Part shown: one piece after another, positions 25,694 through 33,841 of the stretch | Numbering within the stretch: position 1 is the stretch's first letter | Layout: every line of letters starts with the position of its first letter | NCBI RefSeq assembly: GCF_902506655.1 | Contig: NZ_LR734817.1 | Coordinates: 275,667-339,666 of the forward strand | Origin: Marinoscillum sp. 108 | GTDB lineage: Bacteria; Bacteroidota; Bacteroidia; Cytophagales; Cyclobacteriaceae | DNA: 64,000 bases | Reading direction: 5' to 3' | The notes under the pieces: model-generated | Told to the model about the DNA's origin: nothing | The model's input: the letters and a program-made list of their open reading frames with translations, nothing else | Databases searched by the model: none | Program-made: the position numbers and the translations under genes

Positions 25694-27619
25694 ATGAAAA
25701 AACTCATCCAACCACTAGCACTATCTATCTGTATGATGCTCACGATCACTGTGCAGGCACAGGATCCTAAAGTATCATTTCTGAATGGCAACAAAGCACT
25801 GAGCCAGGGTAATCTGGACAAAGCCATTGCTGACTTCAAAGAAGCGGTCAATCTGAAAAACGACTATCAGGACGCCTGGTATCAACTGGGGCTCACCTTC
25901 AACTACGCCAGAAGGTGGGAAGAAGCCGTCTACTCTTTTTCCAGACTCAAAGCGCTCAATCCCAATTACAACCCGTGGTTTTACTACGAGGCGTGCAGAG
26001 CACTGATCGAACTGGACAAACTACCAGACGCTCAGAATGCGGCAACAGCATTTTTAGAAAAGTATCCCAATAAACCGAAAGATCAGCTCAGCAGACACCA
26101 GGCTCTTACCAAATTGGTCTATGCCCGAGAAAGTCCCGGTCTGAGAATGCTTCCAAAGAGCATGACGGACCCTGTGCCCCTGAGTGCCATCAACAGCCCA
26201 TCGGGAGACTACATGCCGCAGGTAAACCCTACAGGCACAAGGCTCTACTTCACCAGTGTGCGGCAGGGCGGATTTGACAACCTCGACGACAGTACGCGCA
26301 TGATGGATTTTGGTGAGGACCTTTATTTTTCCATCCTCGAAAACGGCACATGGAGTGCTCCGAAACTACTTCCCGAACCACTGAATTCCATGGGGGATGA
26401 TTTCGGATCGGCATTTACCGGCGACGGACAAATGATGGTCTATGTGCGCTGTGGAGACAAAGAGAGTATCGGCAATTGTGACCTGTACATTACCCAGCTC
26501 GTAGGCACTGATTGGTCCGAACCCATGAATATGGGAAATGTGGTCAATAGTGACGACTGGGACTCCCAGCCTACCATCAGTTCGGATGGTAACCGCATCA
26601 TCTTTACCTCCGCAAGAACGGGTGGCTATGGCGGCTCTGATATCTATATGGTGGAAAAAAATCACCTGGGCGAATGGGGCGTCCCGCAAAATCTGGGTGG
26701 TACAGTGAATACACCTTTCAACGAAAACAGCCCCTACCTGGCGCCCGATGGCAAAACCCTCTACTATGCCAGCAACGGCCACCCGGGATTTGGAGGTATG
26801 GACATCTTCTATTGCATTTTTGAAAATGGTAAATGGTCCAAACCCATCAACCTGGGTGCTCCGCTCAACTCCTCCGGGGATGACACCAACTTTAGTATAT
26901 CGGCAGAGGGCATGGGTTATTTCTCTTCCTCACGGCTAAATGGAGAAGACTATGAAATCTTTCAGATAGAACTTCCTGATCACCTGAAACCCAAGCCTAC
27001 CGTGGTGGTACAGGGGATCGTATCCAACGCCAAAACCAGTGCACCGCTGGAAGCAGTGGTGCTCATAGAAGACATCAACTCAGGAGAGCTCATCAGTGTC
27101 AACAAAAGCAACTCATCCAGTGGCGAATACCTGGTGGTGTTGCCTGCCGGCAGAGACTACAGTGTTTCGGCCAGTAGTAAGGGCTTTTTCTTCTATTCAC
27201 AGAGCTTTGAATTACCTAAGGATACCACCTATCAGGAGATCAGCCTTAATATCATGCTCGAGCCAATCGAGAAGGGAACCAAGGTAGTACTGAACAATAT
27301 ATTCTTTGAAAGTGGGCGAGCGGAGCTTAAACCCATCAGCTATGTGGAGCTCAACAAAGCCGCGGACTTATTAAAGGACAATGCCACCATGATCATAGAA
27401 GTAGGTGGCCACACCGATAACCTGGGGTCAGATGAACTCAACCTTTCTCTTTCTCAAAAAAGAGCCAATGCCGTGATGGAATACCTGAAACTGGCGGGAA
27501 TTGAAGAAACCCGCCTCAAAGCCAAAGGCTATGGAGAAACACAGCCCATCGCCGACAATAGCACGGAGGAAGGTCGCGCCAAAAACCGTCGAACGGAATT
27601 TGAAATTGTAGAGTTTTGA
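25694..27619 (+). CDS. PorE-like TPR / beta-propeller / OmpA-domain envelope protein
   Basis: The 641-residue protein has a signal peptide (MKKLIQPLALSICMMLTITV, cleavage near AQA-QD). Its parts in order are TPR repeats (about 25-130, GNLDKAIADFKEAVNLK), PD40-type propeller repeats (about 165-430, PQVNPTGTRLYFTSVR and APDGKTLYYASNG), a carboxypeptidase-regulatory-like fold (about 435-525) and an OmpA peptidoglycan-binding domain (FESGRAELKP, GGHTDNLGS, NRRTEFEI). This is the domain order of PorE, the T9SS peptidoglycan anchor in Porphyromonas. Here the signal lacks a lipobox, unlike PorE, and no other T9SS core gene is near, so it may be a paralogue. Confidence 0.88.
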   Translation: MKKLIQPLALSICMMLTITVQAQDPKVSFLNGNKALSQGNLDKAIADFKEAVNLKNDYQDAWYQLGLTFNYARRWEEAVYSFSRLKALNPNYNPWFYYEACRALIELDKLPDAQNAATAFLEKYPNKPKDQLSRHQALTKLVYARESPGLRMLPKSMTDPVPLSAINSPSGDYMPQVNPTGTRLYFTSVRQGGFDNLDDSTRMMDFGEDLYFSILENGTWSAPKLLPEPLNSMGDDFGSAFTGDGQMMVYVRCGDKESIGNCDLYITQLVGTDWSEPMNMGNVVNSDDWDSQPTISSDGNRIIFTSARTGGYGGSDIYMVEKNHLGEWGVPQNLGGTVNTPFNENSPYLAPDGKTLYYASNGHPGFGGMDIFYCIFENGKWSKPINLGAPLNSSGDDTNFSISAEGMGYFSSSRLNGEDYEIFQIELPDHLKPKPTVVVQGIVSNAKTSAPLEAVVLIEDINSGELISVNKSNSSSGEYLVVLPAGRDYSVSASSKGFFFYSQSFELPKDTTYQEISLNIMLEPIEKGTKVVLNNIFFESGRAELKPISYVELNKAADLLKDNATMIIEVGGHTDNLGSDELNLSLSQKRANAVMEYLKLAGIEETRLKAKGYGETQPIADNSTEEGRAKNRRTEFEIVEF

Positions 27620-27629
27620 TATAGGTAAA

Positions 27630-28352
27630 TCACAACGCTACAAACCATTCGCAAAGGGAGCGCCAAAACTCAAAACGATAAAAATTGAGTACGGAATAAT
27701 GGTAGATGAGGAGTAGGACGAGTACTACCGGAAAGACATTCCATCTCCGGTGGGCATACCAATCCCAGATAGCCAGCCCTACTACAATAATATCGGCAAG
27801 AGCAAATCCAATAACAGGAACGATAGGGGCGTGATCAATCCTGGGTACCCATTCAATGAGCGGCCTGAAATATCCGTATATCAGGCGATCCGTTACCGGA
27901 GTAAACATGGGGAATATAGTAGCCAACATATACCTGGCGTGAACCAGAGGTCTTTTTCTGTGGTAGATAGCCAGACCGTAAATAATCACAAATACGATGA
28001 TGGCATTGATGATCAAGGCCAGTGCGTACATGGGCAGGTTGGTCACCCTATCCAGTCCCCGCATCTGAAAATGGATCAGATTCAACGTAGTAAAGACAAT
28101 GTAGGGAATCAGAAGATATGAAAGCCACCCAAGCCGCTTGTGCAACCCGCGCCTATGAGTGCGAATGAGATAAGCCTGAGTGATCAATAGCATACACCAC
28201 AGGATCATGCCTATACCGTGTGCATGGAGACGATAGTCGGTCTGAGCCGTGAGTCGAGCAAAATAGCTTCCCCAAAAGGCCACTACTGCCATGACGAAAA
28301 ACAAACTAAAGAGAATTACGCTCCGACGATTGATCAATTGATCCAATTTCAT
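27630..28352 (-). CDS. Multi-pass membrane protein, DUF2306-like
   Basis: A 240-residue protein with about seven hydrophobic segments. Conserved-looking His residues lie at segment ends (RLHAHGIGMILW, RTHRRGLHKRLGWLSY, LVHARYMLATIFPMF), giving a pattern that could bind haem or metal. The segment RGLHKRLGWLSYLLIPYIV recalls DUF2306 proteins, of which a clearer member lies at 45644. It is convergent with the PorE-like gene, ten bases away. Function is unknown. Confidence 0.65.
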   Translation of the reverse strand: MKLDQLINRRSVILFSLFFVMAVVAFWGSYFARLTAQTDYRLHAHGIGMILWCMLLITQAYLIRTHRRGLHKRLGWLSYLLIPYIVFTTLNLIHFQMRGLDRVTNLPMYALALIINAIIVFVIIYGLAIYHRKRPLVHARYMLATIFPMFTPVTDRLIYGYFRPLIEWVPRIDHAPIVPVIGFALADIIVVGLAIWDWYAHRRWNVFPVVLVLLLIYHYSVLNFYRFEFWRSLCEWFVAL

Positions 28353-28469
28353 ACTTCATAAATTATATCCAGTTTCCCAATAATTATACGGTTTACGCAA
28401 ACTTCTTTTAGAGGAGCGGCGTTAAACTTGCCAAACCTAAATTTTCAACAATAAACTTTACATCAAATT

Positions 28470-29105
28470 ATGGCTTTAAGAATTGGAGATGATGCACCCA
28501 ACTTTCAGGTGGAAACCACTGAAGGTGCGATTGATTTTCATGAATGGTTGGGAGATAGTTGGGGAATCCTCTACTCACACCCTGCTGACTATACCCCTGT
28601 GTGTACTACAGAGCTTGGAAGAACGGCCCAGTTGGCACCGGAATTTGCCAAGCGAAACACGAAAGTTCTGGCAGTAAGCGTGGACGATCTGGAGTCTCAC
28701 CAGGGCTGGATCAAAGACATCAATGAGACGCAAAACACCGAAGTGAACTTCCCGATCATTGCTGATCCGGATAGAGTGGTGGCCAATCTATATGATATGA
28801 TCCACCCAAATGCCTCCGCTACTGCGACCGTTCGTTCGGTATTCTTCATTGGTGCGGATAAGAAAATCAAGGCTTCGCTTACCTACCCGGCCAGCACCGG
28901 ACGTAATTTCGCAGAGATCCTGAGGGTCATTGACTCCCTGCAGCTGACTGCCAACTTCAGTGTGGCTACTCCGGCTGACTGGATACAGGGACAGGATGTG
29001 GTGATCACTCCGGCAATCAAGACGGAAGACATTCCGGCAAAATTCCCGAAAGGACACACCATCATTAAACCTTATTTGAGAATGACTCCTCAACCAGATA
29101 AATAA
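28470..29105 (+). CDS. 1-Cys peroxiredoxin (Prx6 family)
   Basis: The 211-residue protein has the peroxidatic motif HPADYTPVCTTELG with C45. No second Cys occurs anywhere in the chain, so this is a 1-Cys enzyme. Further family marks are NFPIIADPDRVVANLYDMI near 95 and the long C-terminal arm GQDVVITPAIKTEDIPAKFPKG typical of Prx6. It reduces H2O2 and organic peroxides in the cytoplasm, needing an outside thiol for recycling. It is monocistronic, ending at a strong terminator. Confidence 0.95.
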   Translation: MALRIGDDAPNFQVETTEGAIDFHEWLGDSWGILYSHPADYTPVCTTELGRTAQLAPEFAKRNTKVLAVSVDDLESHQGWIKDINETQNTEVNFPIIADPDRVVANLYDMIHPNASATATVRSVFFIGADKKIKASLTYPASTGRNFAEILRVIDSLQLTANFSVATPADWIQGQDVVITPAIKTEDIPAKFPKGHTIIKPYLRMTPQPDK

Positions 29106-29150
29106 GCTTTTTAAAAGGTCGTTAATCCAAATTGGATTGACTGAAAACAA

Positions 29151-29188
29151 GGCGCCCGCAAAATTTTCAATTTTGCGGGCGCCTTTTT
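29151..29188 (+). terminator. Strong bidirectional terminator after the peroxiredoxin gene
   Basis: A perfect 15-base stem GGCGCCCGCAAAATT / AATTTTGCGGGCGCC with a three-base loop, then TTTTTGTTT. The A-rich left flank (GAAAACAA) lets it also serve the convergent collagen-like gene. Confidence 0.92.
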
Positions 29189-29208
29189 GTTTGAGTGTGT
29201 AAAGTCTA

Positions 29209-29784
29209 TCATTCTCTCCTATCTGTAATTGCTCTCTTCTGGGTGAGATTTGGCAACCCCAAAGCTGCCTCTACTGCCGCGTAATCCGAGAAATCCACTC
29301 GACCGGAATTCCAGAATTCGCCGGGCACCACCACTACCCTGGCAATCCAGGCATCCGTATCTATTGCCCCCAGCCAATCCAGCGGAAACTCAGCATCCAG
29401 AAATAACCTCACATCATATTTAGAGTGGTCGTAGTTGTAGATCAGCAACCCATCATCGGTGATTAGCGTCTGATCCAATTGGCGCCATACTTCCACCACT
29501 TCATTATTGGCATTGGTATATGTATCCCATAAAAAATAAACCAGTGCTACGTCAGAATCAAACCCTTCGAAGTTGTCCGGATAAGCCAGTATTACTTCAT
29601 AGTCGGGAGCTGTGAAGTTGATGTTTTCCCATTCAAAAACGAACCCCGACTGACCGTCAGCTCCCTTGGGACCAATAGGGCCTTGAGGACCTGTGGGACC
29701 CTGTGGTCCAATACTGGTCTCTGAGTAACAAGAACTTAGCATCACCAGTAGGCCTAATGCGAAAAATTGTACGGTAGCTTTCAT
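29209..29784 (-). CDS. Lipoprotein with short collagen-like repeat
   Basis: A 191-residue protein. The lipobox (LLVMLSSCYSE, Cys near residue 19) is followed at once by about eight Gly-X-Y triplets (GPQGPTGPQGPIGPKGADG). A globular part of about 150 residues follows, rich in aromatic residues and beta strands. This resembles Bacteroidota lipoproteins in which a short collagen-like neck presents a domain of unknown function at the surface, probably as a trimer. It shares a bidirectional terminator with the peroxiredoxin gene. Confidence 0.75.
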   Translation of the reverse strand: MKATVQFFALGLLVMLSSCYSETSIGPQGPTGPQGPIGPKGADGQSGFVFEWENINFTAPDYEVILAYPDNFEGFDSDVALVYFLWDTYTNANNEVVEVWRQLDQTLITDDGLLIYNYDHSKYDVRLFLDAEFPLDWLGAIDTDAWIARVVVVPGEFWNSGRVDFSDYAAVEAALGLPNLTQKRAITDRRE

Positions 29785-29830
29785 AATATTAATGTTTGAT
29801 TCAGGTAGACTTTACCAAACATTGTTCCAG

Positions 29831-29864
29831 TTTGTGGTTTGAAAGAATTTATTCACTACATTTG
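29831..29864 (+). promoter_or_regulatory. Putative cold-shock gene promoter
   Basis: TTTG at 29831-29834 and TACATTTG at 29857-29864, 22 bases apart, fit the Bacteroidota -33/-7 pair TTTG and TAnnTTTG. The predicted start is near 29871, leaving a short AT-rich leader of about 24 bases. No long cold-box leader as in E. coli cspA is present. Confidence 0.55.
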
Positions 29865-29894
29865 ATCCAATTTTTAACAATTTATTTTATTACA

Positions 29895-30086
29895 ATGAGT
29901 ACTGGAAAAGTAAAATTCTTCAATGATTCTAAAGGTTATGGTTTCATTAAAGAAGATGGATCAGAAAAAGAATACTTCGTACACGTATCAGGTCTTATCG
30001 ACGAGATCAGACAGGATGACGAAGTAACCTTCGAGTTGCGTGAAGGTAAAAGAGGATTAAATGCAGTTGATGTTAAGCTTGCTTAA
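29895..30086 (+). CDS. Cold-shock-domain protein (Csp family)
   Basis: I start at the ATG at 29895, giving 63 residues and beginning MSTGKVKFFNDSKGYGFI. An upstream in-frame start at 29796 would lie before the promoter. The RNA-binding motifs RNP1 (KGYGFI) and RNP2 (YFVHVSGL, in place of the usual VFVH) are present. Length is as usual for CspA-like single-strand nucleic-acid chaperones. It is monocistronic, between its own promoter and a hairpin terminator. Confidence 0.95.
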   Translation: MSTGKVKFFNDSKGYGFIKEDGSEKEYFVHVSGLIDEIRQDDEVTFELREGKRGLNAVDVKLA

Positions 30087-30120
30087 TAATTAATCATAAA
30101 AGTATTTTAATCATTGCTGG

Positions 30121-30149
30121 CCCCTGACTTTAACGTCAGGGGTTTTTTT
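30121..30149 (+). terminator. Terminator of the cold-shock gene
   Basis: An eight-base stem CCCCTGAC / GTCAGGGG with a six-base loop, followed by seven T. It overlaps the last codons of the convergent nitrilase frame. Confidence 0.85.
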
Positions 30150-31100
30150 GTGGCTTTTTCAAAATAGAGGCCCTTTGCTGATTCACTTCCAGCTGAAAGA
30201 TATCAGGTCGGCTGTAGTGCCCCGAAACATCCAGTGTCAATCTAGCTGCCCGTACTTTCTGATGATCAATCTCCACATAGAAGATCCCCTCCTGATCGAT
30301 CACTGGCTCCAACAACCAGCTACCATCCGGTGCTGCCACGCAGCTTCCGCCGTTGGCCAGTGTTCCGCTCATTTGATCCTTCATCAAACGAGCCTGTGGT
30401 AAATCATCCGTGATGTCCTTATCTGTAAAAAGTCCGCAGGCTGCCACCACATATGATCTTGATTCCCTGGCAATCATCGGAATGAGGTCCCTGGTATTGC
30501 GGTCATTACCCGGCCAAACAGACACATGTAGATCTTCGCCCTGTGCATATAAAGTAGCCCTGGCCAAAGGCAGCCAGTTCTCCCAGCAATTGAGTCCACC
30601 TATACCGTGAATGGGGCCAATGAATGAGTCACCAGACCATTTCCATCGCCCATGGCCCACACGAGCCGTTCTTCATACGTGGGCATCACTTTGCGGTGAG
30701 CAGACTGAATAATACCCTGTTGATCTATGTATACCAGCGTACAATACAGGCTTCGTCCCCTGTCTCGAGGCTGCTCAATGATACCTAAATAGATGGCAAC
30801 TTCATACTCAGAAGCTATTGCACACAGGCCATCCAAATCCCCGCGCTCTATACAAACGGCCTCATTCATATAGTGAGCAAAAATCTCCTGCTGAATCGCA
30901 CTTTCAAAAACTGCTCCGTCTGTCTTCTCCACCCAAAAAGGATACCCCGGCACCAGAGCCTCTCCAAAAACCACAAGCCCTGCTCCGCTGCCAGCAGCTT
31001 CTTTGACGCAGTGAACTACCTTCTGCAGAGTGGCTTCCCGATGAAGCCACTCCGGTGCGATCTGTGCTATGGCTATTTTGAGTAGATCAGACTGGCTCAT
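30136..31100 (-). pseudogene. Nitrilase-family carbon-nitrogen hydrolase, interrupted by a frameshift
   Basis: Two frames together make a full nitrilase. The first (31100 to 30600) has catalytic E47 in VVFGEALVPGYPFW and K137 in [14 protein letters not shown]. The second (to 30136) has the catalytic Cys in [14 protein letters not shown]. The first frame reads APFTV and then stops. One extra base near 30608-30612 would give APF[12 protein letters not shown], which has exactly the family spacing. So one base is missing, either a true inactivating mutation or a sequence error. If repaired, the enzyme of about 320 residues would hydrolyse a nitrile to an acid. It lies one base after OsmC in the same transcript. 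Confidence 0.88.
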
Positions 31101-31101
31101 C

Positions 31102-31521
31102 TCAAGGTCTCAAAATCTCCAGGCTATGGGTAATCTTGGTGGATTCGTTGATCGTAGCTGCCACCGAACAGTATTTTTCTACCGCCAGGTTGACGAGCTT
31201 TTCAGCCTCTTCCTCCTGCAAATCCGGTGAAGTGAATGTGTACTTCACATGAATATCTGTAAATTTCTTGGGGTATTCCTCACGTCTCGTACCGTCTATT
31301 TCACCGGAGAACGCCACGAGGGTTTTCCTTCTTTTCTTCACCATGGCCACCAGATCAACAGCCGCACAGGAAACCACCCCTGCAAGAAGCAGCTGCATAG
31401 GCGACATGGCCTTTTTATCTTCAGCAGCCAACATGTCTATTTCTATCCGATTGCCGGATTCATTCACTGCAAAATACTCCTGGTCGGATTTAAAACCCAT
31501 CTTAATTTTCATCGTGCTCAT
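31102..31521 (-). CDS. OsmC-family protein
   Basis: A 139-residue protein of the OsmC/Ohr fold. The first conserved Cys is in LLAGVVSCAAVDLVAM near residue 52 and the second in AVEKYCSVAATI near 117. The strand pattern (FSGEIDGTRREEYPKKFTDIHVKYTF) is typical. Members are thiol-dependent peroxidases that remove organic hydroperoxides; this one is closer to the general OsmC group than to Ohr. It is the first gene of a two-gene unit with the nitrilase. The promoter must lie in the 31522-31660 region shared with the divergent DAHP synthase gene. Confidence 0.9.
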   Translation of the reverse strand: MSTMKIKMGFKSDQEYFAVNESGNRIEIDMLAAEDKKAMSPMQLLLAGVVSCAAVDLVAMVKKRRKTLVAFSGEIDGTRREEYPKKFTDIHVKYTFTSPDLQEEEAEKLVNLAVEKYCSVAATINESTKITHSLEILRP

Positions 31522-31663
31522 ACTCGGTTATGCTAAGTAGTTTAATGTTTTGTCCTTTTTATGATTTTTAAAATTTACGGCGGCAAATATTCGGTTGATC
31601 CTAAATATTTCCATTTATAAGTAACATTTTCCCCAATCTTCTTGGCTTATGTCCTGAGTGACT

Positions 31664-31671
31664 TACTTTTG
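31664..31671 (+). promoter_or_regulatory. Putative DAHP synthase promoter, -7 box
   Basis: TACTTTTG matches TAnnTTTG; a partial TTG occurs about 19-20 bases upstream. Transcription would begin near 31678. This excludes the longer in-frame start at 31658 and supports the ATG at 31700. Confidence 0.45.
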
Positions 31672-31699
31672 CCGATTCAATAGTAACAAAGTCAGGGTC

Positions 31700-32758
31700 A
31701 TGATTATTCCAAAGGAGCCAAAGTTAACAAAAGAGCAGTTTGAAGAGGTCGTTTCGATCGTAGAAGAGTACGGCTGTCGAGTACAACCAATAGAAGGACA
31801 CCACAGAACGATATATGCGGTGCTGGGTGATGAGCGGGAAACCATCATGGTCACCCGTATTCTCGGTTTGGATTATATCGACAGGTTTGATGCAGTGGAT
31901 ACTCCATTTAAATTAATGGACATTAAATCTGAGCTGGCACACCATAAAATTAAGATCGGGAACATTATTCTTGGTGAAGCTCCGTTCATCATCGCTGGTC
32001 ATTGTACCATCGACCCGAAAAATCCGAACTTGTTTATCGAGTCGGCACACGCCATGAAGGAAGCGGGAGCAGCGGCCATCAGAGGTGGGGTATGGAAACC
32101 ACGAACAATGCCTTATGCATTTCAGGGGGACGATGCTTCCATGAAAATATTGATTGAAGCCAAAGAGCAAACTGGTTTGCCTGTGGATACTGAAGTGATG
32201 GATGAGCATCAGCTGTCCATCGCCGTGGAAGCAGGTGTAGACATTCTGCAGATCGGTGCGAGAAACGCACTGAACTACTCCCTGCTCAAAAAAGTAGGTC
32301 AGGAAACTGCCGATAAGCAAATCGCGGTGTTGCTTAAAAGATCAATGGGTATGGGACCTGTCAATGAATTCATTGCGGCCTCAGAGTACATCGCAGCAGG
32401 TGGCAACCCGGACGTGATGCTTTGCCCAAGAGGGACATCACCTACTATGGACGGATATAGAAATTATCCTGACGAATGCATCACACCGCTCCTGAAAGAA
32501 AAAACATGGGCACCGGTGATTGTGGATCCTTCGCACTCGGTGGGTAGAGCCAAGTATGTACCTTCTGCCGCCATGGCTGCCATGGCTTATGGAGCCGATG
32601 GGGTGATTGTGGAATCACACTGCGATCCTAAAAAAGGTATTGGTGATGACCCTAAACAAGCCATCACTCCGGATGTATTGAAAAAACTGATCCAGGACAT
32701 CCACCAGATCTGGGAAATCAGGAAGCACTATAAGAAAGAGCTCCCTGTAACCGTATAA
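31700..32758 (+). CDS. aroF: 3-deoxy-7-phosphoheptulonate (DAHP) synthase, AroF/type I-beta
   Basis: The 352-residue enzyme condenses phosphoenolpyruvate and erythrose 4-phosphate, the first step of the shikimate pathway. The N-terminal 80 residues form a ferredoxin-like ACT-type regulatory part (MIIPKEPKLTKEQFEEVVSI). The barrel follows with IIAGHCTIDP, GAAAIRGGVWKPRT, PVDTEVMDE, ILQIGARNALNYSLLK, LCPRGTSPT and VIVDPSHSVGRA. These metal and substrate loops are all intact. The N-terminal extension marks the feedback-regulated I-beta group. It stands alone between its promoter and a hairpin. Confidence 0.95.
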   Translation: MIIPKEPKLTKEQFEEVVSIVEEYGCRVQPIEGHHRTIYAVLGDERETIMVTRILGLDYIDRFDAVDTPFKLMDIKSELAHHKIKIGNIILGEAPFIIAGHCTIDPKNPNLFIESAHAMKEAGAAAIRGGVWKPRTMPYAFQGDDASMKILIEAKEQTGLPVDTEVMDEHQLSIAVEAGVDILQIGARNALNYSLLKKVGQETADKQIAVLLKRSMGMGPVNEFIAASEYIAAGGNPDVMLCPRGTSPTMDGYRNYPDECITPLLKEKTWAPVIVDPSHSVGRAKYVPSAAMAAMAYGADGVIVESHCDPKKGIGDDPKQAITPDVLKKLIQDIHQIWEIRKHYKKELPVTV

Positions 32759-32766
32759 AACGAAAA

Positions 32767-32795
32767 AAAGGCTGCCGAATGGCAGCCTTTTTTAT
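32767..32795 (+). terminator. Bidirectional terminator after aroF
   Basis: A ten-base stem AAAGGCTGCC / GGCAGCCTTT with loop GAAT, with T-rich and A-rich flanks on either side. It also serves the convergent lipoprotein gene. The same GGCTGCC core recurs in the hairpin at 35613-35641. Confidence 0.88.
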
Positions 32796-32813
32796 TCAAT
32801 TTCACTTGTCAAC

Positions 32814-33679
32814 TCAGAGTTGCACCACCAGGTAATTGGTGCTCTTCCAAAAGAGCTTTTTATCCGAAATCACCAGCTGAGTTTTATCCTTCGTAGAAGT
32901 AAGGCTGTAGCTACCTTCGGGATGCTCGGTAATGAGCTTGATCGATTTGGCATTAAACTCCAAAGCACTGGTACTGTCTTTTCTGATAGCAGAAAACAAT
33001 TGATCTTCGCTATTGGCATTGAGTACCTTCACCTGACCAAGGCCGATGAATCCACTTCTTTATCCACGATTCCTTTTTGCTTCAAGTCCTTGGAAGATCC
33101 AGCAAAATAATAGGCGCGATTCAGGATATTATTCAATTCCTGTGTAAGGGCCAACTGCTTCTCATAGGCCAGCTCCAGCTCCTCCACGTCTGCTTCCAAC
33201 TCACTTTTCAGTACTACAAATTCCGCTTCCCTTTCTAAAAGTATTCGAGCCTGAGCCTTGATTTCATTGTTGAGGGCCAAAACTTCCTCACTCTGGTCTC
33301 CGTATTTTTTCCTCATCTCATTCAGGCTTCTGTCCAGCGCGATCAGTTTCAGCTTGGAGTTATCCATCAAAGCTTTGATAGAAGCAATCCGTGCCCTTAT
33401 CATCTCTTTGGTGTCCGCGTTGCCTTTTCCATCTTTACCCACTTTACCCACCATGGTCGCATTGGCATCAATAGACTTCAGGTTTTCATCCACTTCTTTC
33501 AAAAACACTTTATACCCTTCTATAGAGGCATTAAGTTTCTTGTTTTGAGACTGAAACGTCTCATTTTCCTGCTTCAGCTTCAACGTTTCCGCTTTGAGGT
33601 TTTCATTTTCCTTCTTCACTTTGGTATTACAGCTGCCCAGTAATACGATGAGTGCGATTCCTATAATTTTCGTTTTCAT
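32814..33679 (-). pseudogene. Coiled-coil lipoprotein, interrupted by a frameshift
   Basis: The start at 33679 gives a lipoprotein signal (MKTKIIGIALIVLLGSCNTK). A long coiled coil (about residues 25-190, rich in Lys, Glu and Leu) and the motif NNILNRAYYFAGSSKDLKQKGIVDKEV follow, and then a stop at 33029. The frame that follows encodes GFIGLGQVKVLNANSEDQLF and runs to 32814. One added base near 33048 would join them into KEV-x-FIGLGQVKVLN, the continuous motif I know from Bacteroidota lipoproteins of this kind. The repaired protein would have about 288 residues. Function is unknown. The break is a real mutation or a sequence error. Confidence 0.75.
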
Positions 33680-33763
33680 TTTTTTTAGAGATGATGCATA
33701 TACGCAACAATCATACGAGGGTTTAGTTATTTCAACACAGAAATCAACCAAAAAGTCCCTCTA

Positions 33764-33801
33764 TCAAAAAAGCCTCCAAATGGATCATTTTGGAGGCTTT
33801 T
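33764..33801 (-). terminator. Terminator after the DUF1080 gene
   Basis: A 13-base stem AAAAGCCTCCAAA / TTTGGAGGCTTTT with an eight-base loop. On the minus strand it ends in TTTTTTGATAG. It lies 40 bases after the stop of the minus-strand gene at 33842. Confidence 0.85.
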
Positions 33802-33841
33802 GAAAGGAAAAAAATAGCAATCTCAGAGAGATTTATGTGAG

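Noticed and set aside
31658-31699. A longer N-terminus for DAHP synthase
   Set aside because: The extra residues precede the likely transcription start set by the TACTTTTG box and do not match the family N-terminus.
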